A stretch of DNA of 64,000 nucleotides from Salinisphaera hydrothermalis (GCF_040361195.1 NZ_APNE01000019.1); one strand, 5' to 3'; shown: positions 35,108 through 47,000, counted from the first letter of the stretch. A program made the numbers and translations. The notes: generated by a model not told the origin, from the letters alone.

Positions 35108-36328
35108 CTAAGAAGCCGACGAGCCGCGTATCGGCACCACATCGGCGCCTCGTTTCAAACTATCCAGATAGTCGGCCCACGCCTGCATCATCTTGCGTCG
35201 TTCGACCAGATATTCAGCGTAGTTGTACGCCGCACGCACACTGTCGCGCTCTGCATGGGCAAGCTGACGCTCGATAGCATCGCGGTTCCAGCCCTGCTCG
35301 TTGAGCAGCGTGCTTGCCATGCTTCGGAAGCCATGGCCGGTCATTTCCTGGCTCGAATACCCCATGCGGCGCAACGCGGCATTCACGGTGTTTTCGCTCA
35401 TGGGGCGCGATGCCGACCGAACGCCCGGGAACAGGTAACGGCCTCGCTGGGTGAGCGGCTGCAGCTCCTGCAGTACCGTGAGAGCCTGAGCGGCCAGAGG
35501 CACGATATGCGGCTGCCGGCTCTTCATGCGCTCGGCGGGAATGCGCCATTCCGCGCCGTCGAGATCAAAATCAGGCCATTGAGCGTGGCGAAGCTCGCCG
35601 GGCCGCACGAACAGCATCGGCGCAAGCTGGAGAGCACATCGAGTTATGAACGAGCCTTCGTAGCCGTCGATCGCGCGCAGTAGCGCGCCGACGGCGGCAG
35701 GGTCTTTTACGCTGGCAAAGCTCTTCGGTATTGACGGCGGCAGCGCGCCCCGAAGATCCGCCGAGGGGTCGCGATCCGCCCGGCCAGTGGCGATCGCGTA
35801 CCGGAAAACCTGGCCGCAGTTCTGTTTCGCCCGGTGTGCGGTTTCGATCGCGCCGCGCTGTTCGATTCGGCGCAGTGCGCGCAGCACTTCCGGGGCGCGG
35901 ATATCGCCGATTCGCCGGTCGCCAATCCAAGGAAAGATGTCGCGCTCGAGCCGACGAATAATCTTTGTTGAATGATTCGAAGCCCAACCGTGCTCCTGGC
36001 GCGCAAACCACTCGCGCGCTACGGCCTCGAAGCTGTCCGAGCCGTCAGGGGCGGATTTCTGCGCTCTTCGTTCCTCGGCCGGATCCTGTCCCCGGACGAG
36101 CAAATCGCGCGCCTCATTTCGCGACTGGCGCGCTGCAGCGAGCGTTACCTCTGGAAACACACCAAGCGCCAGGGTTTTGCGGCGCCCCTGAAAGCGATAG
36201 TCGTACCGCCAGTATTTGGCGCCATCCGGCCGGACGAGCAGATACATCCCGCCGCCATCCGTCAGCTTGTACTGCTTATCGGCTGGCTTCGCGTTCTTGA
36301 CCTGTGTCGGAACTAGGCGTTGCTTCAT
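35108..36328 (-). CDS. P4-type tyrosine recombinase (integrase)
   Basis: A 406-residue integrase. The N terminus is the Arm-binding DUF4102 domain (MKQRLVPTQVKNAKPADKQY, residues 1-85), followed by a core-binding domain and the catalytic domain with Arg in LFVRPGELRHAQW near 245, HGFRSMASTLLNEQG near 335 (H-x-x-R) and the nucleophile in AYNYAEYLVERRKMMQAW near 375. This class integrates into tRNA 3' ends, and the gene begins 162 bases from tRNA-Ala. Intact, so probably functional. Confidence 0.94.
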   Translation of the reverse strand: MKQRLVPTQVKNAKPADKQYKLTDGGGMYLLVRPDGAKYWRYDYRFQGRRKTLALGVFPEVTLAAARQSRNEARDLLVRGQDPAEERRAQKSAPDGSDSFEAVAREWFARQEHGWASNHSTKIIRRLERDIFPWIGDRRIGDIRAPEVLRALRRIEQRGAIETAHRAKQNCGQVFRYAIATGRADRDPSADLRGALPPSIPKSFASVKDPAAVGALLRAIDGYEGSFITRCALQLAPMLFVRPGELRHAQWPDFDLDGAEWRIPAERMKSRQPHIVPLAAQALTVLQELQPLTQRGRYLFPGVRSASRPMSENTVNAALRRMGYSSQEMTGHGFRSMASTLLNEQGWNRDAIERQLAHAERDSVRAAYNYAEYLVERRKMMQAWADYLDSLKRGADVVPIRGSSAS

Positions 36329-36429
36329 GGCGGTATCTCATCGGCCGATGAATCCCTGTACCGCCTTATATGCCGTCAATGCGTCGGTACAGGATGAAAC
36401 AGGGCTTACCCCGATGAGACGCAGTACAC

Positions 36430-36467
36430 AAAAAAAATCCCGCCACCACAAGGCTGTGGGGCGGGAT
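36430..36467 (-). terminator. Terminator downstream of tRNA-Ala, island side
   Basis: Minus strand: ATCCCGCC and CCACA arms pair with TGTGG and GGCGGGAT, followed by T8. It lies 23 bases beyond the tRNA 3' end, inside the island by my boundary, so the island would have supplied the tRNA with a new terminator. Confidence 0.85.
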
Positions 36468-36489
36468 GATACTGCCTGATGCAGTTATA

Positions 36490-36565
<76 letters not shown>

Positions 36566-36898
36566 GTCAAACTGTGTCGCTATCGAGTCGCCCCGATCAA
36601 CGAGCGGCGTATGATAGCAGGCTTATGGCCGTTGCCAACCCCCATCGCATAACTCATTGCGACAAAGAGCCGGCCGGCGCCACGCTCGCGGCACACGCCT
36701 GGCGCTTATGCTGCAACGCAGCGGGTAAAACGCAGCCCATGGCAGGCGCGATTGCAACGGCTCGACGCGAACACGGGACGCGTCCTCGTGCACGCTTGCG
36801 TTGCGCCGGCCATGAATCCGGCGGGGCGCAACGCCAGACTATGAGTGCGCAATCAAATGCTGCACATCGAGCGGCCGCTCATTGAGCCACGCGTCGGC
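36566..36898. other. Gap between tRNA-Ala and LOG gene
   Basis: About 330 bases. The part next to the tRNA holds its promoter (36611-36638). The rest, up to the LOG gene stop, shows no gene with a ribosome-binding site, no terminator and no repeat. A rightward open frame across the tRNA here is an artefact of tRNA sequence. Confidence 0.6.
36611..36638 (-). promoter_or_regulatory. Sigma-70 promoter of tRNA-Ala
   Basis: On the minus strand TTGGCA (36633-36638) and TATCAT (36611-36616) are separated by 16 bases, followed by a GC-rich discriminator; the -10 element ends about 45 bases before the tRNA 5' end. Confidence 0.6.
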
Positions 36899-37639
36899 TC
36901 ACGCCTGGCGTTTGGCCCCTTCCGGCACCTGGCCATCGAGTGCGTCGGTCAGAAAATCATAGGCATGGTCGACGCTGTCGGCCTGATAGAACAAGCGCAG
37001 ATCGTCATCGGCAATCAGGCCGAGTTCACGAAACACGTCGAAGTCGATCAACCGGCGCCAGAAGTCGTGCCCATAAAGGACCACGGGAATACGCGGCTGC
37101 TTGCCGGTCTGGATCAGCGTCAACATCTCGAACAGTTCGTCCATGGTGCCGAAGCCGCCGGGAAAGATGATCAGCGCCTTGGCAATATTCATGAACCAGA
37201 ACTTCCGCATGAAGAAATAGTGGAAGTTGAAGTTCAGCCGTTCGTGAACCCAGGCGTTAGTGCCCTGCTCGTGCGGCAATTCGATGTTCAAACCCATCGA
37301 CAATTCCGGGTTCACGTCGGCCGCGCCGCGATTGGCCGCCTCCATGATGCCAGGCCCACCGCCGGTACAAATGTAGTAATGCTCACCCGAGGCATGCTCG
37401 GCCATGGTCCAATCCATCATACGCCGGGCGAGTTCACGCGCTTCCGCATAGTAGTCGACGGTACCGTCGACCGGATCGTGATCGTGTGGGCGCAGCCGCG
37501 CCGAGCCCCAGAAGATCAAGCCATTGTGGACATCAAGCTCCATCAGCCGGGTGCGGGGCTCGATGTACTCGGACAGGATCCGGAGCGGACGTGCTTCCTC
37601 GCCGAGCATGAAATCCGGATCGGTATAGGCGTTCGACAT
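36899..37639 (-). CDS. LOG-family nucleoside 5'-monophosphate phosphoribohydrolase
   Basis: A 246-residue cytosolic protein of the LOG (lysine decarboxylase-like) family, with the two hallmark motifs GGGPGIMEAANRGA near residue 108 and PGGFGTMDELFEMLTLIQTGK near residue 175. Family enzymes hydrolyse (cyto)nucleoside monophosphates to free base and ribose 5-phosphate; old names as lysine decarboxylase are wrong. It diverges from clpB across 197 bases. Single gene. Confidence 0.9.
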   Translation of the reverse strand: MSNAYTDPDFMLGEEARPLRILSEYIEPRTRLMELDVHNGLIFWGSARLRPHDHDPVDGTVDYYAEARELARRMMDWTMAEHASGEHYYICTGGGPGIMEAANRGAADVNPELSMGLNIELPHEQGTNAWVHERLNFNFHYFFMRKFWFMNIAKALIIFPGGFGTMDELFEMLTLIQTGKQPRIPVVLYGHDFWRRLIDFDVFRELGLIADDDLRLFYQADSVDHAYDFLTDALDGQVPEGAKRQA

Positions 37640-37743
37640 TCAGACCTCAGGTGATTTAGATCATGCCGGTTGGCGGCAAACGCGCGAGTATATCAGCGGT
37701 AGCGAGGTCTTCCGGCCAGGCCGGCATCTCCATCAAACGATGG

Positions 37744-37770
37744 TTGAATTGTTCAATGCAGGCCTTATTA
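37744..37770 (+). promoter_or_regulatory. Possible sigma-32 heat-shock promoter of clpB
   Basis: TTGAA (37744-37748) and CCTTATTA (37763-37770) are separated by 14 bases, close to the heat-shock consensus (CTTGAA and CCCCAT-T). It lies 67 bases before clpB. The -10 match is partial, so this is tentative. Confidence 0.35.
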
Positions 37771-37836
37771 CACCGGTAAGCGATAGCCGTGCATCGCGCG
37801 GCACGATCAATCAGTTTTCATCAAGGGAAGCCGACC

Positions 37837-40428
<2,592 letters not shown>

Positions 40429-40452
40429 TCCGGCGGCCTGCCCCGCCCTGCA

Positions 40453-40482
40453 AGCCCGCGGCACACGCCGCGGGCTTTTTAT
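40453..40482 (+). terminator. Rho-independent terminator of clpB
   Basis: A 10-bp stem AGCCCGCGGC / GCCGCGGGCT with a 4-base loop followed by TTTTTATT, 25 bases after the clpB stop. Confidence 0.92.
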
Positions 40483-40577
40483 TGCAAGAAAACCGGCGCC
40501 GGACCGGTCACTTGATTATCGCGACACCGCCCCACAGGGTCTCGGCACTTGTTTCAATCGGAACTACAGGATTGACC

Positions 40578-41408
40578 ATGCATAACGTGACCGCCAATGG
40601 CGCAACGATCCCCGCGATCGGCTTCGGCACCTTCGAGCTCGAGCCGAAGGACGCCGAGGCGATGGTCGAACATGCACTCAAGGTCGGTTATCGCCATATC
40701 GATACCGCCCAGGCCTACAAGAACGAAGACGCCGTCGGCCGCGGCATCAAGAACTCAGGCGTCGCCCGCGAAGACATCTTCCTGACCACCAAGGTCTGGA
40801 CCGATCGCTTTACCGACGGCGAACTGCAGAAATCGGTAGCCGAGAGCCTGGAACGGCTCGACACCGATTATCTCGATCTGCTCCTACTGCACTGGCCGAA
40901 CCCGGACGTCTCGCTCAAGGAAACACTGGCCGCACTCAACGAAGTGCAGGACCGGGGCCTGGTGCGCAATATCGGCATCAGCAACTTCACCAGCACTCAG
41001 ATCCACGAGGCGGCCGAACTCTCGGGCAAACCGCTGGCCACCAATCAGGTCGAGTACCATCCGTATCTCGACCAGAAGCCAGTGCTGGACGCCCTGTCCG
41101 AGCACGGTATCGCGCTGACCGCATACTGCCCGCTGGCCCGCGGGGAGGTCTTCAAGGACCCGACGCTGGAACGCATCGGCAAAAAGCACGGCAAGAACGC
41201 CGGCCAGGTGGCACTGCGCTGGCTGATCCAGCAGGACAACGTCATTGCCGTACCCCGTTCGTCCACCCCGGACCACGTCGCCTCGAACTTCGAAGTATTC
41301 GATTTCGAGCTGACGGAGGAAGAGATGAGCGAAATCAGCAAACTGCATTCCGAGGACGGGCGCATGATCAACCCGTCGTTCGCGCCTGCGTGGGACAACG
41401 CGGCCTGA
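40578..41408 (+). CDS. Aldo/keto reductase, DkgA/DkgB-like
   Basis: A 276-residue AKR5-type NADPH-dependent reductase. The catalytic tetrad is visible: Asp in YRHIDTAQAY, Tyr in the same stretch (QAYKNE), Lys in FLTTKVWTDR and His in LLLHWPNPD. The C terminus VIAVPRSSTPDHVASNFEVFDFEL binds NADPH. Relatives reduce 2,5-diketogluconate and methylglyoxal; the substrate here is unknown. Start 40578 gives the family N terminus. It is monocistronic between two terminators. Confidence 0.9.
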   Translation: MHNVTANGATIPAIGFGTFELEPKDAEAMVEHALKVGYRHIDTAQAYKNEDAVGRGIKNSGVAREDIFLTTKVWTDRFTDGELQKSVAESLERLDTDYLDLLLLHWPNPDVSLKETLAALNEVQDRGLVRNIGISNFTSTQIHEAAELSGKPLATNQVEYHPYLDQKPVLDALSEHGIALTAYCPLARGEVFKDPTLERIGKKHGKNAGQVALRWLIQQDNVIAVPRSSTPDHVASNFEVFDFELTEEEMSEISKLHSEDGRMINPSFAPAWDNAA

Positions 41409-41437
41409 TCATCGCGGGCGATCGTCACCCGCAATCT

Positions 41438-41470
41438 GAAAAGCCGCGCTCATGGAGCGCGGCTTTTTTA
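41438..41470. terminator. Bidirectional terminator
   Basis: Stem AGCCGCGCT / AGCGCGGCT with a 5-base loop, flanked by A4 and T6, between the converging reductase and dehydrogenase genes. Confidence 0.9.
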
Positions 41471-41513
41471 TGGCGGGTCGGTATCGCGCCACCGACGCCG
41501 ATGCCAGTTTTTC

Positions 41514-42572
41514 TCAGGCGACGATCCGGGATCGGGCCAGCGCGAGTGCCGTAGCGGCGGACGTCTGTCCGGTCCGGGCAGCCTCGGCAAAGATATCGTC
41601 CAGCGTTGCTTCGATTCCTGCTACACGTGCAGCCACGCGCTGGCCGTCATAGCCGGCCGGATCGATTTCGTCGGCCACGTTGATTACGCCACCGGCATTG
41701 ATCACGAAATCCGGCGCATAGACGATGCCCCGCTCGGCCAGGCGTGCCGCATCGGCATCGGTGGCAAGCTGATTGTTGGCCGCACCCGCGATCACGCGTG
41801 CCCGAATCGTCGGAATACTCTGCTCGCTAAGCACGGCGCCAATGCCACACGGCGCCAGCACATCGACATCAGCGGCCAGAATATCGTCGTTGGCGACAAT
41901 CTCGGCGCCCGCCGCCCGTGCTCGCTCGATCGCGGTCTCGCTGATATCCGAGGCCAGCACTACGGCACCGCCCGCTCGCAGGCGTTCGACGACCCCCAGG
42001 CCGACGCTGCCGCAACCCTGTACAGCGACCTTGAGCCCGTTAAAATCGTCGCTCATCCCGGCAGCCCGCAATGCAGACCGCATGCCGTTGATCACGCCTT
42101 GCGCGGTATGCGGCGATGGATCGCCCGAGCCGCCGTCGGCGAGGCTGCGACCCACGGCGAAACGCGTCACGTCGTTGAGCCGAGCGATATCCGATTCACT
42201 CATGCCCATGTCTTCGGTGGCGATATAACGCCCGCCGACGTGTTCAACGAAGCCCGCCAGCGCGTGCATACCCGCGACGCGATCAGCGGGAAACGGCCCC
42301 ATCACCACGGCCTTGGCACCGCCACAGGCGAGTCCGGCGCAGGCGGCCTTGTAGCTCATCGCCTCCGACAGGCGCAGCACGTCGGTCAAGGCCTCGGCCT
42401 CATCGCGGTAATGGCGGATGCGTACGCCACCAACGCCCGGCCCGCGTGCGGTGGAATGAATCGCGATAATCGCGCGCAGCCCGGTGGCCGGGTCGTGAAA
42501 GAAACAGACCTGTTCGTGGCCGTCTGCGACCATCGATGAAAAAACCGTCACCCGCGGCTCTCCATATTTCAT
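41514..42572 (-). CDS. Leucine/valine-type amino acid dehydrogenase
   Basis: A 352-residue Glu/Leu/Phe/Val dehydrogenase oxidatively deaminating branched-chain amino acids with NAD. Catalytic lysines are in SYKAACAGLACGGAKAVV near residue 75, the NAD loop in VQGCGSVGLGVVERL near 180 and the motif VYAPDFVINAGGVINVADE near 285. The ATG at 42572 is chosen over a TTG at 42578. Substrate choice between Leu, Val and Phe cannot be read from the sequence. Single gene, divergent from the ExbB operon. Confidence 0.88.
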   Translation of the reverse strand: MKYGEPRVTVFSSMVADGHEQVCFFHDPATGLRAIIAIHSTARGPGVGGVRIRHYRDEAEALTDVLRLSEAMSYKAACAGLACGGAKAVVMGPFPADRVAGMHALAGFVEHVGGRYIATEDMGMSESDIARLNDVTRFAVGRSLADGGSGDPSPHTAQGVINGMRSALRAAGMSDDFNGLKVAVQGCGSVGLGVVERLRAGGAVVLASDISETAIERARAAGAEIVANDDILAADVDVLAPCGIGAVLSEQSIPTIRARVIAGAANNQLATDADAARLAERGIVYAPDFVINAGGVINVADEIDPAGYDGQRVAARVAGIEATLDDIFAEAARTGQTSAATALALARSRIVA

Positions 42573-42712
42573 AAACAATCGAGTCTGACGCCCGCAGCCG
42601 TGGCTGTCGATTGCCGGCTTGCAGCAACTGACGGCGATCGCGATACTCGGCCTGTTATTGATGCGATGCGCGCGACCCGGCTCGGTGGCTGCGGTCGTTG
42701 AGGGGCCTGGTC

Positions 42713-43300
42713 ATGCAACGATTCCGCATTCTGCTTTGCATTGGCGCGCTGAGTTTCGCCGGCATGGCGTGGGCGCAGACTGATAACGGCCAAGCGACGG
42801 CCGATGGCGCCTCGACTGCCCAGGCCAGCAACGCCGCGGCCAGCACAGCCGGAGACGCCAGTGAGAGCGCGGCTTCCGGCACCGCGCCCGGCAATACGTC
42901 ATCCGCCCCGTCATCCAAATCGGCTACCGCGAGTTCGCAGGCGGTGGATGTCGAGCTCAACAAACTGACGTCGGTACCCAATGCATGCCGGGCTTATCTG
43001 GTGACGCAGAATCTGACCGACCGCGCGTTCGATTCGTTCAAGCTGGACGTGGTGATGTTCGATAACAACGGCATCGTGGCCAAGCGTCTCGCCGTTCAAC
43101 TGGGGCCAATGCCCGCCGGCAAAACCAGCCTCAAGGTGTTCGATATTCCGGGGCTCGCCTGTAAGCAGATCGGCCAGTTGCTGCTCAATGACGTTTTACA
43201 GTGCACCGTTAATACCGGCAATGGCCCGCCCAAAGAACGCCACGACTGTCTATCCCTGATTTCCGTATCGCAGCGCGGCCGCGTGCCATTCATCGAGTAG
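42713..43300 (+). CDS. Secreted protein of unknown function, ExbB-operon companion
   Basis: A 195-residue exported protein. Start 42713 follows GAGGGG; residues 1-21 are a signal peptide ending GMAWAQ. A Ser/Ala/Thr-rich linker (25-75) leads to a folded domain (80-195) with three or four cysteines: NACRAYLVTQNLTDRAF, FDIPGLACKQIGQLLLNDVLQCTV. Proteins like this commonly precede ExbB/ExbD genes in gammaproteobacteria. It sits 36 bases before the ExbB-like gene, so it is probably a periplasmic partner of that system. Confidence 0.7.
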   Translation: MQRFRILLCIGALSFAGMAWAQTDNGQATADGASTAQASNAAASTAGDASESAASGTAPGNTSSAPSSKSATASSQAVDVELNKLTSVPNACRAYLVTQNLTDRAFDSFKLDVVMFDNNGIVAKRLAVQLGPMPAGKTSLKVFDIPGLACKQIGQLLLNDVLQCTVNTGNGPPKERHDCLSLISVSQRGRVPFIE

Positions 43301-43336
43301 CGCCGGGGGCACCGTCGGGCGCCATGGAGTAGACAA

Positions 43337-44044
43337 GTGCTGCAAAATCTCGTCGAACTGCTCAAGCACCTCAACGACAAACTGCTGGTCGGGGGCCCGG
43401 TCGTGATTCTCCTGGGGCTGATGTCGATCGTGGCGATCACGATCATCGTCGCCAAGCTGATGCAGTTCCGCGCGGCCGGGATCAGCGACTTCCGCGCGGC
43501 GCGCGAAGCCCTCTCGCTCTACCGAACCGGCAATGCGCCATCGGCGCTGGCCGCGACGCGACGCTCACGCAGTCCGGTGGCCCGAGTCGCCCGACGCACG
43601 CTGGAACTCAAGGAACGTCAGAATCTGTCCGAGCCGCGGATGCGCGAGGAGATCATGCAATACGGGGCGGATATTCTCGAGCAGCTCCGTTCGCATCTAC
43701 GCACGCTCGAAGTCATCGCATCGCTCGCGCCGCTGCTCGGTCTGTTTGGCACCGTGCTCGGCATGATCGAGGCATTCCAGGCGCTCCAGGCGGCGGGTAA
43801 CCAGGTCAATCCGGCATTGCTCTCCGGGGGCATCTGGCAGGCGCTACTGACCACCGCCGTCGGGCTGGGGGTGGCCATGCCCGTGATGGTCGCGCTCAGC
43901 TGGTTCGAGCGTCTTGTCGATCGCCAAGCCCAGGAGATGGACAGCATCGTGACGCGTATTTTCATACTCGATCCGTCGCAGGCCGATACCGAAGCGGAAC
44001 TCGATACCGATGACACCTTCGTCTACCGCCGCCCTGTCATTTAG
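43337..44044 (+). CDS. ExbB/TolQ-type proton channel subunit
   Basis: A 235-residue inner-membrane protein with three hydrophobic segments (VVILLGLMSIVAITIIVAKL near residue 22; LAPLLGLFGTVLGMIEAFQAL near 133; ALLTTAVGLGVAMPVMVAL near 168) and the MotA/TolQ/ExbB pattern GLFGTVLGM. It uses the proton gradient to drive TonB. GTG start with GGAG upstream. It overlaps the first ExbD gene by 35 bases. Confidence 0.9.
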   Translation: MLQNLVELLKHLNDKLLVGGPVVILLGLMSIVAITIIVAKLMQFRAAGISDFRAAREALSLYRTGNAPSALAATRRSRSPVARVARRTLELKERQNLSEPRMREEIMQYGADILEQLRSHLRTLEVIASLAPLLGLFGTVLGMIEAFQALQAAGNQVNPALLSGGIWQALLTTAVGLGVAMPVMVALSWFERLVDRQAQEMDSIVTRIFILDPSQADTEAELDTDDTFVYRRPVI

Positions 44045-44450
44045 GCGTACCGACCGACGCCGTCGCGCCCGGCTGATCGGCCTGACGCCCCTGATCGACG
44101 TGGTGTTCATCCTGCTGTTGTTCTTCATGCTCGCCTACAACCTCACCAACGAGCATCGAATCACGCTGGATACCGCCTCGGGAAGCGCGCCTGCACACGG
44201 CATCGTCGGCGCCCTGCTGGTCGAGGTGCGCACGGACGGGGTCCGCTACGCGGGCCACTATGTGCCTATGAAGACGCTGATCGCCCGAGTGACCGCGGCC
44301 CGGCGCGGACATCCGGATCGCCGCGTACTGGTGCGATCCGGCAACGGCGTCACACTGCAGGATACGGTGCGCGTACTGGACGCGTTGTCCCAGGCCGGCG
44401 TCCAGGATATCTCGCTCATGAACACCGCGGCCGACGGGTCTGCCTCCTGA
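44010..44450 (+). CDS. ExbD/TolR-type subunit 1
   Basis: A 146-residue ExbD/TolR protein: basic cytosolic N terminus, one membrane helix containing the essential Asp (GLTPLIDVVFILLLFFMLAYNL near residue 27), and a periplasmic domain. It pairs with the ExbB-like protein. Translationally coupled on both sides (overlap of 35 bases upstream, 1 base downstream). Confidence 0.9.
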   Translation: MTPSSTAALSFRRTDRRRRARLIGLTPLIDVVFILLLFFMLAYNLTNEHRITLDTASGSAPAHGIVGALLVEVRTDGVRYAGHYVPMKTLIARVTAARRGHPDRRVLVRSGNGVTLQDTVRVLDALSQAGVQDISLMNTAADGSAS

Positions 44451-44869
44451 TGCGTTTTCGGCGCGCCCCTCGTTCGAACTCGATGGCCGCACGCCTGGAC
44501 GACGCGGTATTGCCGCTGACGAATGTGGTTTTTCTGCTTCTGATTTTCTTCATGCTTGCGGGCCGGCTGGCCACCCCGTCGCCGCTGGGCGTCAACCCAC
44601 CCCACTCGACCAGCCCAACCCCTGCAGACCAACAAGGTATCGAAATCTCGCTGGCGGCCGACGGCCGCGTTGCCCTGGACGACCAACCGATACAGAAAGA
44701 TGCACTGGAAAATGCAGTGCGGCAACGACTGCAGCGCCAACCGAACACGCCGGTCCGCCTGCGCGCTGATGCCGGCCTGCCCACGAGTCGCGTCGTGAAG
44801 CTCATGGACGTATTGCGCGCGGCCGGCGCCCATCGCCTGCGGCTCGTGACCCAGTCAACCCAAGGATAA
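44450..44869 (+). CDS. ExbD/TolR-type subunit 2
   Basis: A 139-residue paralogue of the preceding subunit, with the membrane helix AVLPLTNVVFLLLIFFMLAGRL (near residue 20). The position of the channel Asp is taken by Asn (LTNVVF instead of LIDVVF); an upstream Asp (LDDAVLP) is the nearest acidic residue. Two ExbD proteins with different helices are known from other systems, but loss of the acidic residue is notable. It overlaps the TonB-like gene by one base. Confidence 0.85.
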   Translation: MRFRRAPRSNSMAARLDDAVLPLTNVVFLLLIFFMLAGRLATPSPLGVNPPHSTSPTPADQQGIEISLAADGRVALDDQPIQKDALENAVRQRLQRQPNTPVRLRADAGLPTSRVVKLMDVLRAAGAHRLRLVTQSTQG

Positions 44870-45759
44870 TGCGGATTTCGCGGCGGCAATGGCTGATCGC
44901 GATCGGCTGCGCGACGCTGCTGCATGTGCTGCTGGTCGCGTTGCTGATCTGGTCGCCGTCTGCGCCGCCCCCATCGCCGAACACGTCGCGCGGCGTGACG
45001 GTGTCGCTCGACCAGCTGGATACCTCGCCGCGCAGCATCAAGAACATGCCGATCGAGCAGTTGCAAGACAACAGCCACGAAGCCGGCCACACGACCAGTA
45101 CACCCGCTTCGGCCGCGCCAGCGTCCGACAGTGTCGCCGCAGCGGACGCGCCGATCGATGCAGCCGAGCCGGTCACACCGACGATCGGCAATGCGCCGAG
45201 CGGGCAGCCCGAGGCGATCGCCGCAGCAGAATCCAGTTCGCCGGACGCGGCGGCCGCCGAGGCGCCTCAGATCGCCGCCGCCCCTGCTGCGCCGGCCGCC
45301 GATGCCGGCCCGAGCGATGCGGCCGGTCCGCCGTCGATCGCGCCGGCGTTATCGGTGACACCACAACAGACGCTTTCGGATACAGCCCCGGCACAGCAAG
45401 TCACGGCGCACGACGCTACCCAGCCAGCCGGCGCCAGCCGCCAGGGCGCCTACGGCAATCGCGAGCAGGCCACGGACGACTACATCGCCGAACTACGCGC
45501 CTGGCTGGGCCGACATAAGCACTATCCGGACGAGGCCAGAAAGAACCATACGGAAGGCACGGTGAAGCTGTTCCTCGCCGTCGATGCCGATGGTAAGGTG
45601 TTGGAAAGCCGGATTGCCTCTTCTTCCGGGTCACCAACGCTGGATGCCGCCGCCCGCCGAATGCTGGCGGCGTCGCGCCCGTTGCCCCCGATGCCGGCCG
45701 CCGCGCAACGCAATCGGCTGGAGCTGATCATCCCGATCGTCTTCAAGCTGCACGAATAA
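44869..45759 (+). CDS. TonB-like energy transducer
   Basis: A 296-residue TonB-family protein: N-terminal anchor (WLIAIGCATLLHVLLVALLIW, residues 8-28), an Ala/Pro/Asp-rich spacer (30-200) and a C-terminal TonB domain (YIAELRAWLGRHKHYPDEARKNHTEGTVKLFLAVDADGKV from about 207). It transfers energy from the ExbB/ExbD complex to outer-membrane receptors. No receptor gene is in the window, so the substrate is unknown. Confidence 0.88.
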   Translation: MRISRRQWLIAIGCATLLHVLLVALLIWSPSAPPPSPNTSRGVTVSLDQLDTSPRSIKNMPIEQLQDNSHEAGHTTSTPASAAPASDSVAAADAPIDAAEPVTPTIGNAPSGQPEAIAAAESSSPDAAAAEAPQIAAAPAAPAADAGPSDAAGPPSIAPALSVTPQQTLSDTAPAQQVTAHDATQPAGASRQGAYGNREQATDDYIAELRAWLGRHKHYPDEARKNHTEGTVKLFLAVDADGKVLESRIASSSGSPTLDAAARRMLAASRPLPPMPAAAQRNRLELIIPIVFKLHE

Positions 45760-45898
45760 CCGCTTCGGGCAAGGTCACCCCCCACCACTGAATCGGATCA
45801 GGCGAAACGCGGGAGGCTGCGACGCGCGTCCCGTGCTATCAAACCGCCGGCCGACACGCGCGGGCTATCGCCGCCCCCATGTCGAGCACCGTGCGATC

Positions 45899-46879
45899 TC
45901 ACCAGGGCACGAGCTCGACACGACGATTCTTGGCTCGACCGGCGGCGGTCGCGTTGCTCGCGCTCGGTGCTGCATAACTCACACCCACGGGTTTGAGCCG
46001 ACCCGGGTTGATGCCGTGTTGCTTGACCAAGGCCTGGACGACCGCCTTCGCCCGGCGTTCCGACAGCGCCTGGTTATAGGCGAAACTGCCCTGGTTGTCG
46101 GTATGGCCGACCACCAACAATCGTAGCTTGGGCTTGTTCTCGAGAAGCTTGGCGATCTGATCGACCATCGAGCGCGATTCCGGCTTGATACGAACGCTGT
46201 CGGTGCCGAAAAAGATACCGTGCAGCGCGACATGCCCGGTTTGTGTGAGCTGGCGCGCCATTTCGGCCGCATCCACCGAGATCGCCCCGACTTCTCGCGG
46301 CTGCGAGCGGGCCACGTCGAACTGAACCGCCAGCCCGGCGTCGTCCGGTGCGATCTGCAGGGCGACGTACTCGTCGCCGTTTGCACCGGGCCGCCGCATC
46401 GCACGATAAACCTGACCGGCCAGCGGTCCGTCGAAATGCGCGGGCGCCGCACGATAACCGGGCGAAACTTTCTGGAAACGCGGCCCGCAGGTCGCGCCGT
46501 CACAGGAAAACAACGGTTTGAACCCGGCCTGCGTCAGTTGTTGCGCAAGCGTTGCCGCAAGCGCCTTGGCCGACCCGGCATCGGGCATGATAAATGTCCG
46601 CTGCAGGGCCGAACCGTCGACGACCCGTACAGCCGAAATATTGCCGGGGATCCCGCCGAGTTGAACGATTCGCCCCACGATGAGCGGATAGGTGTTTTTC
46701 GAGCGAACTGCGGCCAATGGCTTGGCCTTCGCGGGCATGGCGATTGGCACGCTCAACGTCGATGGGCTGGCTGCGGCATCAGGCGGCGTGCCTGCGATCA
46801 CCGCGAGGGCCGATAAAATAACGGTCAGGCCGGCGATAGCGCGCCAACGTCGGCCACGATATGTTCGCAAACGCTCCAT
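45899..46879 (-). CDS. OmpA-domain envelope protein (DUF4892-like N terminus)
   Basis: A 326-residue exported protein. A signal peptide or anchor (residues 12-38) is followed by a DUF4892-like domain (about 60-200, with YPLIVGRIVQLGG and a Cys pair FSCDGATCG), then an OmpA peptidoglycan-binding domain (210-326: GIFFGTDSVRIKPESRSMVDQIAKLLE, VVGHTDNQGSFAYNQALSERRAKAV). It is probably attached to the cell wall from the periplasmic or outer-membrane side. Single gene. Confidence 0.85.
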   Translation of the reverse strand: MERLRTYRGRRWRAIAGLTVILSALAVIAGTPPDAAASPSTLSVPIAMPAKAKPLAAVRSKNTYPLIVGRIVQLGGIPGNISAVRVVDGSALQRTFIMPDAGSAKALAATLAQQLTQAGFKPLFSCDGATCGPRFQKVSPGYRAAPAHFDGPLAGQVYRAMRRPGANGDEYVALQIAPDDAGLAVQFDVARSQPREVGAISVDAAEMARQLTQTGHVALHGIFFGTDSVRIKPESRSMVDQIAKLLENKPKLRLLVVGHTDNQGSFAYNQALSERRAKAVVQALVKQHGINPGRLKPVGVSYAAPSASNATAAGRAKNRRVELVPW

Positions 46880-47000
46880 GGGTGATTACTGTACGACCTG
46901 GCACCCCGGAAACAAAGCATACGCCAGCGCTTCTGGCTGTGGCCGTTCGCCAGAGCCGTGATCGAGACGCCGCCCGGCGGCACGGGCGCCGGGCGCGCAA

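Noticed and set aside
36899..37639. LOG protein as lysine decarboxylase
   Set aside because: GGGPGIMEAA and PGGFGTxxE motifs mark the LOG phosphoribohydrolase family; the old name is a misannotation.
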